Shown here in pieces: positions 44,304 through 53,862 of a DNA stretch of 64,000 bases. Within the stretch, counting starts at the first letter, position 1. Each line of letters begins with the position of its first letter. The notes under the pieces were generated by a model. It saw only the letters and a program-made list of their open reading frames with translations, searched no databases and was not told the DNA's origin. The position numbers and the translations under genes were made by a program. The stretch is from an uncultured beta proteobacterium (GTDB lineage: Bacteria > Pseudomonadota > Gammaproteobacteria > Burkholderiales > Burkholderiaceae_C): the NCBI GenBank assembly GCA_903828665.1, contig CAIKMZ010000007.1:1-64000 (forward strand). The letters are read 5' to 3'.

Positions 44304-45271
44304 GGCTGATCTTCGCCGGCACGCCGGAGTTCTCGCGCGTGGCCCTGGAGCATTTGCACGCGGCCGGGCATGAGATCGCGCTGGTGCTGACGCAGCCGGA
44401 CCGTCCGGCCGGACGCGGCATGAAACTGCATGCTTCCGCAGTCAAGCAGTTCGCCCTCGACAAGGGCCTGCCCGTCGCGCAGCCGCGCAGTCTGCGTCTG
44501 GATGGCAAGTACCCGGACGATGCGCGCGCGGCGCAGGCCGCGCTGCTGGCTGTCAAGGCCGATGCGATGGTGGTAGCGGCCTACGGATTGATCCTGCCTC
44601 AATGGGTGCTTGATGTTCCGGCTCGCGGATGCTTCAACATCCATGCGTCCATCCTGCCGCGCTGGCGCGGTGCCGCGCCGATCCAGCGCGCGATCGAAGC
44701 GGGCGATGCTGAAACCGGTGTCACCATCATGCAGATGGACGCCGGGCTGGATACCGGCAACATGCTGTTGGCGCACACAACCGAAATCACGGCCAGCGAC
44801 ACGACCGGCAGCCTGCAGGAACGGCTTGCCGTGCTTGGCGCGCGGCTCATGCTGCTGGCGCTGCAAGTCGCCTCGGTCAATGCCCTCAAGCCCATTGTGC
44901 AGCCGGTCGAGGGTGTGACCTACGCGCACAAGATCGACAAGGCCGAGGCGGCGATCGACTGGACGCAAAGCGCGGAGGTGATCGCGAGGCGTGTGCGTGC
45001 CTTCAATCCGGCGCCTGGCGCCACTGCCGTGCTCCAAGGCGAGACGATCAAGATCTGGCGTGCCCAGGCGCTCCCGCGCAGCGCCGCACCGGGCACGCAG
45101 ACCGGCGACGTAGTTGACGTCAGCAGCGAAGGCATTGCGGTGGCCGCACAGGATTCGACGCTTCTCATCACCGAACTGCAGCGGCCCGGGGCCAAGCGCC
45201 TGAGCGTGGCCGATTTCCTGCGCGGCTTCGAGCTGCGGCCCGGCATGGCCTTTGAGAAGAGCCTGCACTAG
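44300..45271 (+). CDS. fmt: Methionyl-tRNA formyltransferase
   Basis: A 323-residue enzyme that formylates initiator Met-tRNA using 10-formyl-THF. [15 protein letters not shown] at the N-terminus, the catalytic segment [23 protein letters not shown] (with Asn, His and the following Asp in QMDAGLDTG) and the C-terminal tRNA-binding domain are present. The start is GTG at 44300, translationally coupled to def. It is followed by azlC after 10 bp. Confidence 0.95.
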   Translation: MRLIFAGTPEFSRVALEHLHAAGHEIALVLTQPDRPAGRGMKLHASAVKQFALDKGLPVAQPRSLRLDGKYPDDARAAQAALLAVKADAMVVAAYGLILPQWVLDVPARGCFNIHASILPRWRGAAPIQRAIEAGDAETGVTIMQMDAGLDTGNMLLAHTTEITASDTTGSLQERLAVLGARLMLLALQVASVNALKPIVQPVEGVTYAHKIDKAEAAIDWTQSAEVIARRVRAFNPAPGATAVLQGETIKIWRAQALPRSAAPGTQTGDVVDVSSEGIAVAAQDSTLLITELQRPGAKRLSVADFLRGFELRPGMAFEKSLH

Positions 45272-45281
45272 GGCCTCCGGG

Positions 45282-46013
45282 ATGTTCTTCCTGCGCGCGC
45301 ATTACCGCCACCCCGAATTTCGTCTCGGGGTGAGGGATTCGCTTGGCGTGGCGCCCGGCATCGCAGCCTGGGGTTTGATGACCGGGGTGGCGATGGTCAA
45401 TTCCGGCATGAGCACGGCCGAGGCGCTGCTGATGAGCTTGATCGTCTATGCCGGCAGTTCGCAGCTCGCCGCCATTCCGCTGCTCAGCGCCGGCGCGCCA
45501 ATGTGGGTGATCCTGGCCACCGGTTTTTGCGTCAACCTGCGCTTCGTGGTCTTCAGCGCCCACCTGCGGCCCTACATGATGCATCTGCCGCTCGGGCAGC
45601 GCCTGCTCACCGGTTATCTAACCACCGACCTGAGCTATGTGCTGTTCAGCAACCGCTTTCCGCACGAAAGCCATGAGCCTGCGCAACGCCTGGCGCAGCA
45701 GGCCTATCTGGCGGGCAATTGCGGCGTGAACTGGGTGACCTGGGTTGGCTGCAGCGTGCTCGGCGTGGTGCTGGCCAACTTCATTCCCGCGCGCTGGGGC
45801 CTGGGCTTTGCCGGCATCCTGGCGCTGTTGGGCGTCCTGAGTTCGCTGGCTTCGAACCGGCTGCGCCGGGTCTCGATTGGCATTGCCGGGGCCGTCGCGG
45901 TTGCTGCCTTTGCGCTGCCGTTCAAGCTCAACATCCTGGCGGCGATCATCGTGACGGTGCTCATTTGCCTGATGCTGGAAAACACGGTCTGGTTCAGAAG
46001 GGACCGCGCATGA
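45282..46013 (+). CDS. azlC: AzlC family branched-chain amino acid exporter, large subunit
   Basis: A 243-residue membrane protein of the AzlC/YgaZ family with about seven hydrophobic segments. Early segments [17 protein letters not shown] and [15 protein letters not shown] are conserved, as is [18 protein letters not shown]. With AzlD it exports branched-chain amino acids or analogues. The ATG at 45282 follows the fmt stop by 10 bp and precedes the family's first helix; the frame could extend upstream into fmt. It ends in an ATGA overlap with azlD. Confidence 0.88.
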   Translation: MFFLRAHYRHPEFRLGVRDSLGVAPGIAAWGLMTGVAMVNSGMSTAEALLMSLIVYAGSSQLAAIPLLSAGAPMWVILATGFCVNLRFVVFSAHLRPYMMHLPLGQRLLTGYLTTDLSYVLFSNRFPHESHEPAQRLAQQAYLAGNCGVNWVTWVGCSVLGVVLANFIPARWGLGFAGILALLGVLSSLASNRLRRVSIGIAGAVAVAAFALPFKLNILAAIIVTVLICLMLENTVWFRRDRA

Positions 46014-46360
46014 ATGGTGTGGCCAACCCCTGGACTGTGGCGGTCATCATCGGCCTTGCGCTGGTGACGGTGCTGACTCGCACCCTGTTCTTCATCTCCA
46101 GCAAGCCCTGGCGGCTGCCGCTGTGGGCGCAGCGCGGGCTGCAGTACGCGCCCATTGCCGCGCTTGCCGCCGTCGTCGTGCCGGAAATTGTGATGACGCA
46201 AGGGGAGCTCATCCACACCTGGCAGGATGCGCGGCTGTTTGCCGCGGTCGCCGGCGCCGGCTGGTTCGTTTGGCGCAAAGGGGCCGGGCAGGCCGTGCTG
46301 GGCACCATCATCGCCGGCATGGCGGTCTACCTGCCCTTGCACCTCGGCCTGGGTTGGTAG
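46010..46360 (+). CDS. azlD: AzlD family branched-chain amino acid exporter, small subunit
   Basis: A 116-residue membrane protein with four hydrophobic segments; [13 protein letters not shown] and [17 protein letters not shown] are typical of AzlD/YgaH. It is translationally coupled to azlC and completes a two-component exporter. The length is normal. The pgk promoter region begins right after its stop. Confidence 0.88.
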   Translation: MNGVANPWTVAVIIGLALVTVLTRTLFFISSKPWRLPLWAQRGLQYAPIAALAAVVVPEIVMTQGELIHTWQDARLFAAVAGAGWFVWRKGAGQAVLGTIIAGMAVYLPLHLGLGW

Positions 46361-46382
46361 GCCCGCAGCGCGCTTTTACAAT
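46355..46382 (+). promoter_or_regulatory. Putative pgk promoter
   Basis: TTGGTA (46355-46360) and TACAAT (46377-46382) with a 16-bp spacer lie 35 bases before the pgk ATG. The -35 overlaps the last codons of azlD. The -10 is a good match; the -35 matches four of six consensus bases. Confidence 0.4.
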
Positions 46383-46416
46383 CCGGTCACAGAACACTTT
46401 TACGAACAGGGTTTTT

Positions 46417-47610
46417 ATGAACGCCATCCGTTTTTCCGACCTGTGTGCGCAGGGCCAGGTCACTGGCAAGCGCGTATTCATCCGTGCCGATCTCAACGTG
46501 CCGCAGGACGATGCGGGGAACATCACCGAAGACACGCGCATTCGCGCCTCCATCCCCTGCATCAAGATGGCGCTGGACGCCGGCGCCGCCGTGATGGTGA
46601 CTTCGCATCTGGGGCGACCGACCGAAGGCACCCTCACAGCGGCCGATTCGCTCGCGCCGGTGGCGCAGCGGCTGGCCGAGCTGTTGGGTCGTCCCGTGCC
46701 GCTGCTGCAGAACTGGGTCGATGGCGTCAGCGTGAAAGCGGGTGACGTCGTGCTGCTGGAGAACTGCCGCGTCAACAAGGGCGAGAAGAAGAACAACGAG
46801 GAACTGGCGAAAAAGATGGCCGCGCTGTGCGACATCTTTGTGCACGATGCCTTCGGCACCGCGCACCGCGCCGAAGCGTCCACCTATGGCATTGCGCAGT
46901 TTGCCAAGGTGGCCTGCGCCGGCCCGCTGCTGGCGGCCGAGATGGACGCCATCACGCTGGCGCTGGCGAACCCGAAGCGGCCCATGGTGGCCATCGTGGC
47001 CGGCTCCAAGGTCTCGACCAAGCTCAGCATTCTCATGAGCCTGGCCAGCAAGGTCGATCAACTGATTGTCGGCGGCGGCATTGCCAACACCTTCATGCTG
47101 GCATCGGGCCTGAAGATCGGCAAGAGCCTGGCCGAGCCCGATCTGCTCTCCGATGCCAAGGCCGTGATCGAAGCCATGCGCGCACGCGGCGCGGCGGTGC
47201 CGATCCCGACCGACGTCGTGACCGCCAAGACCTTCGCCGCCGACGCGCCGGCCACGGTCAAGGCCGCCACCGAGGTGGCGGACGATGACCTGATCCTGGA
47301 CATCGGCCCGCAGACGGCTGCGCTGCTCGCAGCGCAGCTCAAGGCGGCCGGCACCATCGTCTGGAACGGCCCGGTCGGCGTCTTCGAGTTTCCGGCCTTT
47401 GAGAACGGCACGCGCGTGATCGCGCATGCGATCGCCGACTCCAGCGCCTTTTCGATCGCCGGTGGTGGCGACACGCTGGCGGCCATCGCCAAGTACGGCA
47501 TTGAAAAGCGGATCGGCTACATCTCGACCGGCGGCGGCGCCTTTCTCGAAGTGCTCGAAGGCAAGACCCTGCCGGCCTTCGAAATCCTCGCGCGCCGCGC
47601 CAGCGCCTGA
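46417..47610 (+). CDS. pgk: Phosphoglycerate kinase
   Basis: A 397-residue glycolytic enzyme converting 1,3-bisphosphoglycerate and ADP to 3-phosphoglycerate and ATP. Motifs include [59 protein letters not shown] and [13 protein letters not shown] with the C-terminal GGGDTLAAI. The ATG at 46417 begins the conserved N-terminus; the open frame extends upstream only as shadow. In related genomes pgk lies directly before pyk; here a two-component pair intervenes. Confidence 0.96.
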   Translation: MNAIRFSDLCAQGQVTGKRVFIRADLNVPQDDAGNITEDTRIRASIPCIKMALDAGAAVMVTSHLGRPTEGTLTAADSLAPVAQRLAELLGRPVPLLQNWVDGVSVKAGDVVLLENCRVNKGEKKNNEELAKKMAALCDIFVHDAFGTAHRAEASTYGIAQFAKVACAGPLLAAEMDAITLALANPKRPMVAIVAGSKVSTKLSILMSLASKVDQLIVGGGIANTFMLASGLKIGKSLAEPDLLSDAKAVIEAMRARGAAVPIPTDVVTAKTFAADAPATVKAATEVADDDLILDIGPQTAALLAAQLKAAGTIVWNGPVGVFEFPAFENGTRVIAHAIADSSAFSIAGGGDTLAAIAKYGIEKRIGYISTGGGAFLEVLEGKTLPAFEILARRASA

Positions 47611-47704
47611 ACCGGCGCCGTTCGATCCCTTTTTTCCGCGCTTCATGCCCATGCTGATATAGCGGATATTGACTTCGGCGCCGTGCTGTGATCAGCTTCG
47701 CCGG

Positions 47705-48784
47705 ATGAATCTCTCGGCATCAGGCAGCGCCCTCGGACGCGGCGGTTGGGACCGCCGAAGGGTCGCGCCGCGCCGGCGCCAGCTCGCGCTGATCACCGGC
47801 GTTGTTATGCTGGCCGCGCTCGCGTTGCGGATCTGGACCGTCAACCCCTTCTTCGAACTGGTCGCCGAAACCCTGCTGTTCGGCATGGGCGTGCTGTTTG
47901 CGCCGACGCTGGCGGGTGTCTGGCGCCAGAGGCTGCTCTCGCGCCGCACGGCGCAACTGCTGGCCATCGTGGTCGGCGCGGTGCTCGCACCCCTGACCTT
48001 CAAGCTGCTCTCGGCCCATGGTGAACCGTCGTTGTTCTTCGACTCGGTGCCGATCGTGCGCGGCTATGTCATGCTGACGATGGGTGGCGCGGTCATCGGA
48101 ACGCTGGTCGCGCTCGGTGCGCTGTACCGCGATCGCGATGCCCAGGCGCGGGCCGAGGCCCTGCAGTTCGCTCTTGAGCGCGAAACCCTGGAGCGCCAGG
48201 CCGCCAACGCGCGCCTGCAATTGATGACGGCCCAGATCGAGCCGCACTTTCTGCTCAACACGCTGGCCAATGTGCAGGAGCTGGTCGAAAGCGGTTCGCC
48301 GCGGGCGGCACCGATGTTCCGCAACCTGATCGCCTACCTGCGCGCGGCGGTGCCGCAACTGCAGCGCGAAGCCGCCACGCTGGGCGATGAAGAGCAGTTG
48401 CTGCGCTCCTATTTCGACCTGATGCTCATGCGCATGGCGGATCGCCTCACGGTATCGATCGACATCGATCCGGATCTGCGTTCGATCCGCTTTCCGCCAA
48501 TGGCCTTGCTGACGCTGGCGGAAAACGCGATCAAGCACGGCATCGATCCGGCCTGCGAGGGCGGTGTGATCCACATTGGCGCGCGCCGGCTGGATGCCGG
48601 CACGGTGCAGGTCTGGGTCGCCGATACTGGTGTCGGCCTGGCGGCCAGTGCTGGCATGGGCACGGGCCTGAGCAATCTGCAGGCCCGCCTGAAGGCCTTC
48701 TTCGGTGCCGACGCCAGCCTGACGTTGAGCGAGCAGCGGCCGCATGGCGTGCGCGCCGATCTGCGCCTGAGCGTGGCTGCCTGA
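47705..48784 (+). CDS. LytS/AlgZ-type sensor histidine kinase
   Basis: A 359-residue membrane kinase. Four hydrophobic segments (about 26-46, 52-71, 83-102, 118-140) form the sensor part, followed by a His_kinase domain with phospho-acceptor His181 in IEPHFLLNTLANVQ and an ATPase domain with NAIKHGIDP, DTGVGL and GTGLSNLQARL. There is no extracellular sensor domain, so it likely senses membrane state or a small ligand. The ATG at 47705 was chosen; a further 36 bp upstream is open. It is coupled to the LytTR regulator by one intervening base. Confidence 0.9.
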   Translation: MNLSASGSALGRGGWDRRRVAPRRRQLALITGVVMLAALALRIWTVNPFFELVAETLLFGMGVLFAPTLAGVWRQRLLSRRTAQLLAIVVGAVLAPLTFKLLSAHGEPSLFFDSVPIVRGYVMLTMGGAVIGTLVALGALYRDRDAQARAEALQFALERETLERQAANARLQLMTAQIEPHFLLNTLANVQELVESGSPRAAPMFRNLIAYLRAAVPQLQREAATLGDEEQLLRSYFDLMLMRMADRLTVSIDIDPDLRSIRFPPMALLTLAENAIKHGIDPACEGGVIHIGARRLDAGTVQVWVADTGVGLAASAGMGTGLSNLQARLKAFFGADASLTLSEQRPHGVRADLRLSVAA

Positions 48785-48785
48785 C

Positions 48786-49562
48786 ATGTCTGCCGCAACG
48801 GCCCTGATCGCCGATGACGAGCCGCTGCTGCGCGAGCGGCTGGTGTCGCATCTGTCGCGACTGTGGCCGCAACTGCTGGTGGTGGCGCAGGCGCGCAACG
48901 GCCGCGAGGCGGTCGAATTGTTCGAGCGGTTGCAGCCGCAGGTGGCGTTTCTCGATGTACACATGCCGGGCATGAATGGCATAGAGGCCGCGCGGTGCTT
49001 CAGCGGCCGCGCTGAACTGGTGTTCGTCACCGCCTTCGAGGACTATGCGGTGGAGGCCTTTCGCGAGGGTGCCATCGACTACATCGTCAAACCGATCGAA
49101 GAGGAGCGCCTGGCTGACACCGTGCGGCGCCTGCGTCATCGCATGCAGCAGACGTCGCCCGCGTTGCGGCCCGAACTCGACGCCGCCCTGAGCCGCGTGC
49201 TGGCGCAAATGCATGAGCGCGGACCGGTCACGCCGCGCTGGTTGCGCTGGATCCGCGCGTCGGTGGGCAGCACCGTGCACCTGATACCGGTCGAGCAGGT
49301 GGCTTACCTGAAGTCCGCCACCAAGTACACGCTGGTCGTGTGGGAGGGCGGCGAGGCGCTGATTCGCAAGACGATCCGGGAACTGGCGGACGAGCTCGAC
49401 CCCGAGCATTTCGTCCAGATTCACCGCTCGACCATCGTCAACCTGGGCCAGGTCGTGCGGTTTTCACATGGCCCGGGAGACGCCGGCGAAGTGCATCTGA
49501 AGGGGCGCAGCGAGCGGCTCGCGGTGAGTCGCAACTTTGTCCATCTTTTCCATCACATGTGA
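48786..49562 (+). CDS. LytTR family response regulator
   Basis: A 258-residue regulator. The receiver domain has the acidic pair Asp10-Asp11, phospho-acceptor Asp57 in FLDVHMPGMNG, and the switch Lys in YIVKPIEE. The C-terminal LytTR DNA-binding domain (about 155-258) contains VEQVAYLKSATKYTLV and FVQIHRSTIVNL. It would be phosphorylated by the kinase encoded just before. Targets are unknown; the neighbouring pyruvate kinase gene and the small convergent gene are candidates by position. Its 3' end overlaps that convergent gene by 10 bp. Confidence 0.92.
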   Translation: MSAATALIADDEPLLRERLVSHLSRLWPQLLVVAQARNGREAVELFERLQPQVAFLDVHMPGMNGIEAARCFSGRAELVFVTAFEDYAVEAFREGAIDYIVKPIEEERLADTVRRLRHRMQQTSPALRPELDAALSRVLAQMHERGPVTPRWLRWIRASVGSTVHLIPVEQVAYLKSATKYTLVVWEGGEALIRKTIRELADELDPEHFVQIHRSTIVNLGQVVRFSHGPGDAGEVHLKGRSERLAVSRNFVHLFHHM

Positions 49563-49867
49563 ATGTCCTGCTGCGCTCGCGCGCTGCGCGTCTCGGGGTC
49601 CTGCTGCTGCACGCTGGCCAGCGTCCTCTCGGGTTCGTTCGGGGTGGCCGCGCGCCGGCCCACGATCACGACTGGCGCCAGCGTCACTTCGCGCAGCGCG
49701 GGCGTCGCCGCCTGTGCGCTCACCAGCGCGCTGGCCGCCGGTGCTCGCGTCTGGCTGCTTGCACCCTCGGTTGCCAGCTGATTGAAACGCCAGAGCAAGG
49801 AGCCCTGGATCACCACGCTGATTAATACCGCGCCGGCGAGTGATTTGTTGTGCATTGCGTTCCACAT
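49553..49867 (-). CDS. Small membrane-anchored protein
   Basis: A 104-residue protein with an N-terminal hydrophobic segment (AGAVLISVVIQGSLLW, about residues 11-26) and an Ala/Thr-rich, probably periplasmic tail that includes VTLAPVVIVGRRA. AGGAG six bases before the ATG strongly supports translation. It converges on the LytTR regulator gene with a 10-bp overlap. No family is recognised. The VxLxPVVVxGRR-like stretch resembles short conserved segments seen in other betaproteobacterial envelope proteins, but no function follows from it. Confidence 0.65.
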   Translation of the reverse strand: MWNAMHNKSLAGAVLISVVIQGSLLWRFNQLATEGASSQTRAPAASALVSAQAATPALREVTLAPVVIVGRRAATPNEPERTLASVQQQDPETRSARAQQDIHM

Positions 49868-50136
49868 GTCTGACTCCTGTTGGCCCCGGTTCTGGGCTGT
49901 TTGCGGGCAAGTGTAGGAACACCAAGGGGTCGCTACAAGTGGCATGAGACAGATTGCGGATGTGTGCGACGAGCAGCGGATTTTGCGGAACAGGCGTGGC
50001 GGCGGTTTGCGCATCGCTTCGCTCGCAATGTCGGCCGGTGTTATGGATTTGCGCGATCGGGCCGTGTTGCAAGCTGATGTCGGCATGTAACTGCTTCCGT
50101 GGGAAAATGGGAACTTAATTACGAAGCGAGATTCCT

Positions 50137-51567
50137 ATGCCCCGTCGCGCCACCAAGATCGTCGCCACCCTCGGTCCGGCCTGCAGCGATCCCGTCCTGC
50201 TGGAACAGATGATTCGTGCAGGCGTCAACGTCGTGCGCCTGAACTTCAGCCATGGCACGGCGCAGGACCATATCGACCGGGCGCGCATGGTGCGGGAAGC
50301 CTCGGCGCGCGTCGGCCGCGAGGTCGCCATCATGGCCGACCTGCAGGGCCCGAAGATCCGTGTCGGCAAATTTGCCGAGGGCAAGGTGATGCTGGAGCCG
50401 GGCCAGAAGTTTGTGCTCGATGCCGCGCGAACCGAACTCGGCGATGTGCGCGCTGTCGGGCTCGACTACAAGGCGCTGCCGCGCGAGGTCAGGGCCGGCG
50501 ATGTGCTGCTGCTCAATGACGGCCTGATCGTGATCACGGTCGACGCGGTGCGGGGCGAGGCGATTCACACCACGGTCAAGCTCGGCGGCGAGTTGTCGAA
50601 CAACAAGGGCATCAACAAGCAGGGCGGCGGCTTGAGCGCGCCGGCGCTGACGGCCAAGGACATGGACGACATCCGCACGGCCATGAGTTTTCACGCCGAC
50701 TATGTGGCGGTGAGCTTTCCCAAGAACGCGACCGACATGGAGATGGCGCGTCAGTTGTGCAACGTGGCGGCTGATGACGGCCACCACCCGGGGCTGATCG
50801 CCAAGATCGAGCGCGCCGAGGCGATCCCTAAGCTCGAGGAGATCCTGCTCGCCAGCGACGGCATCATGGTCGCGCGTGGCGACCTCGCGGTGGAGGTCGG
50901 CAACGCCGCCGTGCCGGCTCTGCAGAAGCGCATGATCAAGCTCGCGCGTGAGCACGACAAGGTTGTAATCACGGCGACTCAGATGATGGAGTCGATGATC
51001 ACGAATCCGGTGCCTACGCGTGCCGAGGTCAGCGATGTGGCCAACGCCGTGCTCGACGGCACCGATGCCGTGATGCTCTCGGCCGAGACAGCCGCCGGCA
51101 AGTACCCGCTTGAGACTGTGATCGAGATGGCCAAGATCTGCCATGCGGCCGAGGGTGCCGAGGACTTCAAGCTCGAAGCCGATTTCACCGGCAAGACCTT
51201 CAAGCGCATCGACCAGTCGATCGCCATGGGGGCGCTGTTCACGGCGCACCATCTCGGCGCCAAGGCCATCGTTGCGATGACGGACAGCGGTTCCACTGCG
51301 CTGTGGATGAGCCGCCATCTGATCCAGGTTCCGATTTATGCGCTGACATCCAAGGTTGTGACGCAGCGCCGCATGACGCTGTACCGCAACGTGCGTCCGC
51401 TGTTCATGGACACGAGCGCCGACCGCGACACGGCGCTGGCCGAAGTCGAGAGCAACCTCAAGGAGCGCGGCCTGGTGCAGAAAGGCGATGTCTATGCGAT
51501 CACCTGCGGTGAACCGATGGGCGCGCCGGGCGGCACCAACATGCTCAAGATTTGCAAGGTGGGCTAG
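50137..51567 (+). CDS. pyk: Pyruvate kinase
   Basis: A 476-residue glycolytic enzyme making pyruvate and ATP from phosphoenolpyruvate. KIVATLGPACSD, VVRLNFSHGT, IMADLQGPKIRVG and the signature IMVARGDLAVEVG are present, with MTDSGSTALWMSR in the C-terminal regulatory domain. The 269 bp upstream contain no gene and must include its promoter. A family B palindrome lies just downstream, between pyk and fba. Confidence 0.96.
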   Translation: MPRRATKIVATLGPACSDPVLLEQMIRAGVNVVRLNFSHGTAQDHIDRARMVREASARVGREVAIMADLQGPKIRVGKFAEGKVMLEPGQKFVLDAARTELGDVRAVGLDYKALPREVRAGDVLLLNDGLIVITVDAVRGEAIHTTVKLGGELSNNKGINKQGGGLSAPALTAKDMDDIRTAMSFHADYVAVSFPKNATDMEMARQLCNVAADDGHHPGLIAKIERAEAIPKLEEILLASDGIMVARGDLAVEVGNAAVPALQKRMIKLAREHDKVVITATQMMESMITNPVPTRAEVSDVANAVLDGTDAVMLSAETAAGKYPLETVIEMAKICHAAEGAEDFKLEADFTGKTFKRIDQSIAMGALFTAHHLGAKAIVAMTDSGSTALWMSRHLIQVPIYALTSKVVTQRRMTLYRNVRPLFMDTSADRDTALAEVESNLKERGLVQKGDVYAITCGEPMGAPGGTNMLKICKVG

Positions 51568-51587
51568 CGCGTCATTGGGGGCCCGAC

Positions 51588-51644
51588 CCGCAATCCAGGG
51601 TCCGGGTGGCAGGATGCCGGATCATGTCCGGCATGACAAACCGG
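51588..51644. repeat. Dispersed intergenic palindrome, family B, copy 2
   Basis: CCGCAATCCA (51588-51597) is followed by a hairpin at 51611-51644 with the perfect stem GCCGGA/TCCGGC around TCATG, then CATGACAAACCGG. It matches the copy at 146-188 in order and sequence, with a 13-bp insertion between the two halves. It lies in the pyk-fba gap. Confidence 0.6.
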
Positions 51645-51786
51645 AACAGAGACTGTTGCGTCGCCACGCTCCTCGCCATGACGAAGGGGGCGCATTGAAG
51701 AGAAGGTCGTCGTCCCTTCCAGACGGTAAAATTCCACTCAGCGGTAAATAGTTACCACGCGGTTACCAACTTCTAGGAATTTCAAA

Positions 51787-52851
51787 ATGGCTCTTGTTTC
51801 AATGCGCGAGTTGCTCGATCATGCCGCGGCCAATGGCTACGGCATTCCGGCGTTCAATGTCAACAACCTGGAGCAGGTGCAGGCCGTCATGGCCGCGGCC
51901 GACGAGGTTGGTGCGCCGGTCATCCTGCAGGCTAGCGCCGGCGCCCGCAAGTACGCCGGTGAGTCCTTCATCAAGCACCTGATCCTGGCGGCGGTCGAGG
52001 CCTACCCGCACATTCCGCTGGTCATGCACCAGGATCACGGCCAGAGCCCCGATGTTTGCCAGGGCGCGATCAACCTGGGCTTCAGCTCGGTCATGATGGA
52101 CGGCTCGCTGATGGCCGACGGCAAGACCATCGCCAGCTACGAGTACAACGTCGAAGTCACGCGAAAGGTCGTGGACATGGCGCATGCCACCGGCGTCACG
52201 GTGGAAGGCGAACTCGGCTGCCTGGGCAGCCTGGAGACCATGAAGGGCGACAAGGAAGACGGCCATGGCACGGACGCCACCATGACGCGCGAGCAGATGC
52301 TGACCGACCCCGAGCAGGCGGCCGATTTCGTCAAACGCACCCAGCTCGACGCATTGGCGATCGCCATCGGCACCAGCCACGGCGCCTACAAGTTCACGCG
52401 CAAGCCCACTGGCGACATTCTCGCGATCGACCGCGTCAAGCAGATCAACCAGCGCATTCCCAATACGCATTTGGTGATGCACGGCTCGAGCAGCGTGCCG
52501 CAGGAACTGCTCGCCATCATCCGCGAGTTTGGCGGCGACATGAAGGAAACCTACGGCGTGCCGGTGGAAGAGATCCAGAAGGCGATCAAGTTCGGCGTGC
52601 GCAAGATCAACATCGATACTGACATCCGCCTGGCCATGACCGGTGCCGTGCGCAAGTACATGGCACAGAATCCGGACAAGTTCGACATGCGCGACTGGCT
52701 CAAACCCGCGCGCGAGGCTGCCAAGCAGATTTGCAAGCAGCGTTACCTGGAGTTCGGTTGCGAGGGCCAGGCCGCCAAGATTAAGGGCCACAGCCTGTTT
52801 ACGGTCGCGGGTCAATACGCAAGAGGTGAGCTGGCGCAAGTTGTCCAGTAA
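51787..52851 (+). CDS. fba: Class II fructose-1,6-bisphosphate aldolase
   Basis: A 354-residue zinc-dependent aldolase (CbbA-type long form). Zinc-ligand region [23 protein letters not shown]-like segment near residue 50, [13 protein letters not shown], and [11 protein letters not shown], with [19 protein letters not shown], are all present. It serves glycolysis and gluconeogenesis with pgk and pyk. The promoter is probably in the AT-rich 50 bases before the ATG. A strong intrinsic terminator follows. Confidence 0.96.
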   Translation: MALVSMRELLDHAAANGYGIPAFNVNNLEQVQAVMAAADEVGAPVILQASAGARKYAGESFIKHLILAAVEAYPHIPLVMHQDHGQSPDVCQGAINLGFSSVMMDGSLMADGKTIASYEYNVEVTRKVVDMAHATGVTVEGELGCLGSLETMKGDKEDGHGTDATMTREQMLTDPEQAADFVKRTQLDALAIAIGTSHGAYKFTRKPTGDILAIDRVKQINQRIPNTHLVMHGSSSVPQELLAIIREFGGDMKETYGVPVEEIQKAIKFGVRKINIDTDIRLAMTGAVRKYMAQNPDKFDMRDWLKPAREAAKQICKQRYLEFGCEGQAAKIKGHSLFTVAGQYARGELAQVVQ

Positions 52852-52871
52852 TCCATCGTTGCGATAATAGG

Positions 52872-52909
52872 GGCCTGCCACGGTTGAATCACCGTTGCAG
52901 GCCTTTTTT
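52872..52909 (+). terminator. Intrinsic terminator after fba
   Basis: The stem GGCCTGC-c-ACGGT pairs with ACCGT-t-GCAGGCC (52872-52884 with 52891-52903) around a six-base loop, followed by six T residues (52904-52909). It cleanly separates fba from purC, which starts 32 bases later. Confidence 0.9.
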
Positions 52910-52940
52910 CAATCTGTTCCTTCACGCCTGATTGCCTGCC

Positions 52941-53849
52941 ATGACCGCTGCACTGCATACATCCACCCTCACTTCGCTTCCGCTGCTGGCCCGCGGCAAG
53001 GTGCGCGACAACTATGCCGTGGGGTCAGACCGCATCCTGATGGTCGCCAGCGACCGCTTAAGCGCGTTCGACGTCATCATGGGCGAGCCGATTCCGGGCA
53101 AGGGCGCGCTGCTGACGAAGATGGCGCTGTTCTGGTTCGACAAGCTGGGCCCGAACGGTTTGAACATCTGCCCGATCCACCTGACTGGCGAGGCGCCCGA
53201 GAGCGTGGTCACGCCAGCTGAAGTGCCGCAGGTGACGGGCCGCTCGATGTTGGTGAAGCGCCTCAAGCCCCTGCCGGTGGAAGCGGTGGTGCGCGGCTAC
53301 CTGGCCGGCAGCGGCTGGAAGGAATACCAGCAAAGCCAGTCGGTGTGCGGCGTCAAACTGCCCGCCGGTTTGAAAAACGCGTCGAAGCTGCCCACACCGA
53401 TATACACGCCGGCCGCGAAGGCCGCCGCCGGTGACCATGACGAGAACATCACCTTCGAGCAGACAGTTGCCACCATTGGCCTCGACCTGGCCACGCGGAT
53501 GCGCGACATCAGCATCCGCCTGTACCAGGCGGCCGCCGAGATGGCATTGAAGAAGGGCATCATCATTGCCGACACCAAGTTCGAGTTCGGCCTGGACGCC
53601 GACGGCACGCTAACCTTGATGGACGAAGTGCTGACACCCGACTCGTCACGCTTCTGGCCGGCCGAGAGCTACCAGGAAGGTATCAACCCGCCGAGCTACG
53701 ACAAGCAGTTTGTGCGCGACTGGCTCGAGCAGGTGCAGGTCGATGGCAAGCCGTGGAACAAGACGCCACCGGCGCCGCGCGTTCCCAACGAGGTGATTGC
53801 CAAGACGGCGGCCAAGTATCAGGAAGCGTTGCAGCGGCTCATGGCCTGA
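52941..53849 (+). CDS. purC: Phosphoribosylaminoimidazole-succinocarboxamide synthase
   Basis: A 302-residue enzyme of purine synthesis joining CAIR and aspartate. [29 protein letters not shown] is the diagnostic N-terminal ATP-binding segment; [16 protein letters not shown] and [10 protein letters not shown] follow. The length fits the long bacterial form. The ATG at 52941 is chosen over a TTG nine bases upstream. It is converged on by cnoX. Confidence 0.95.
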   Translation: MTAALHTSTLTSLPLLARGKVRDNYAVGSDRILMVASDRLSAFDVIMGEPIPGKGALLTKMALFWFDKLGPNGLNICPIHLTGEAPESVVTPAEVPQVTGRSMLVKRLKPLPVEAVVRGYLAGSGWKEYQQSQSVCGVKLPAGLKNASKLPTPIYTPAAKAAAGDHDENITFEQTVATIGLDLATRMRDISIRLYQAAAEMALKKGIIIADTKFEFGLDADGTLTLMDEVLTPDSSRFWPAESYQEGINPPSYDKQFVRDWLEQVQVDGKPWNKTPPAPRVPNEVIAKTAAKYQEALQRLMA

Positions 53850-53862
53850 TCCGGCCCCTAAG

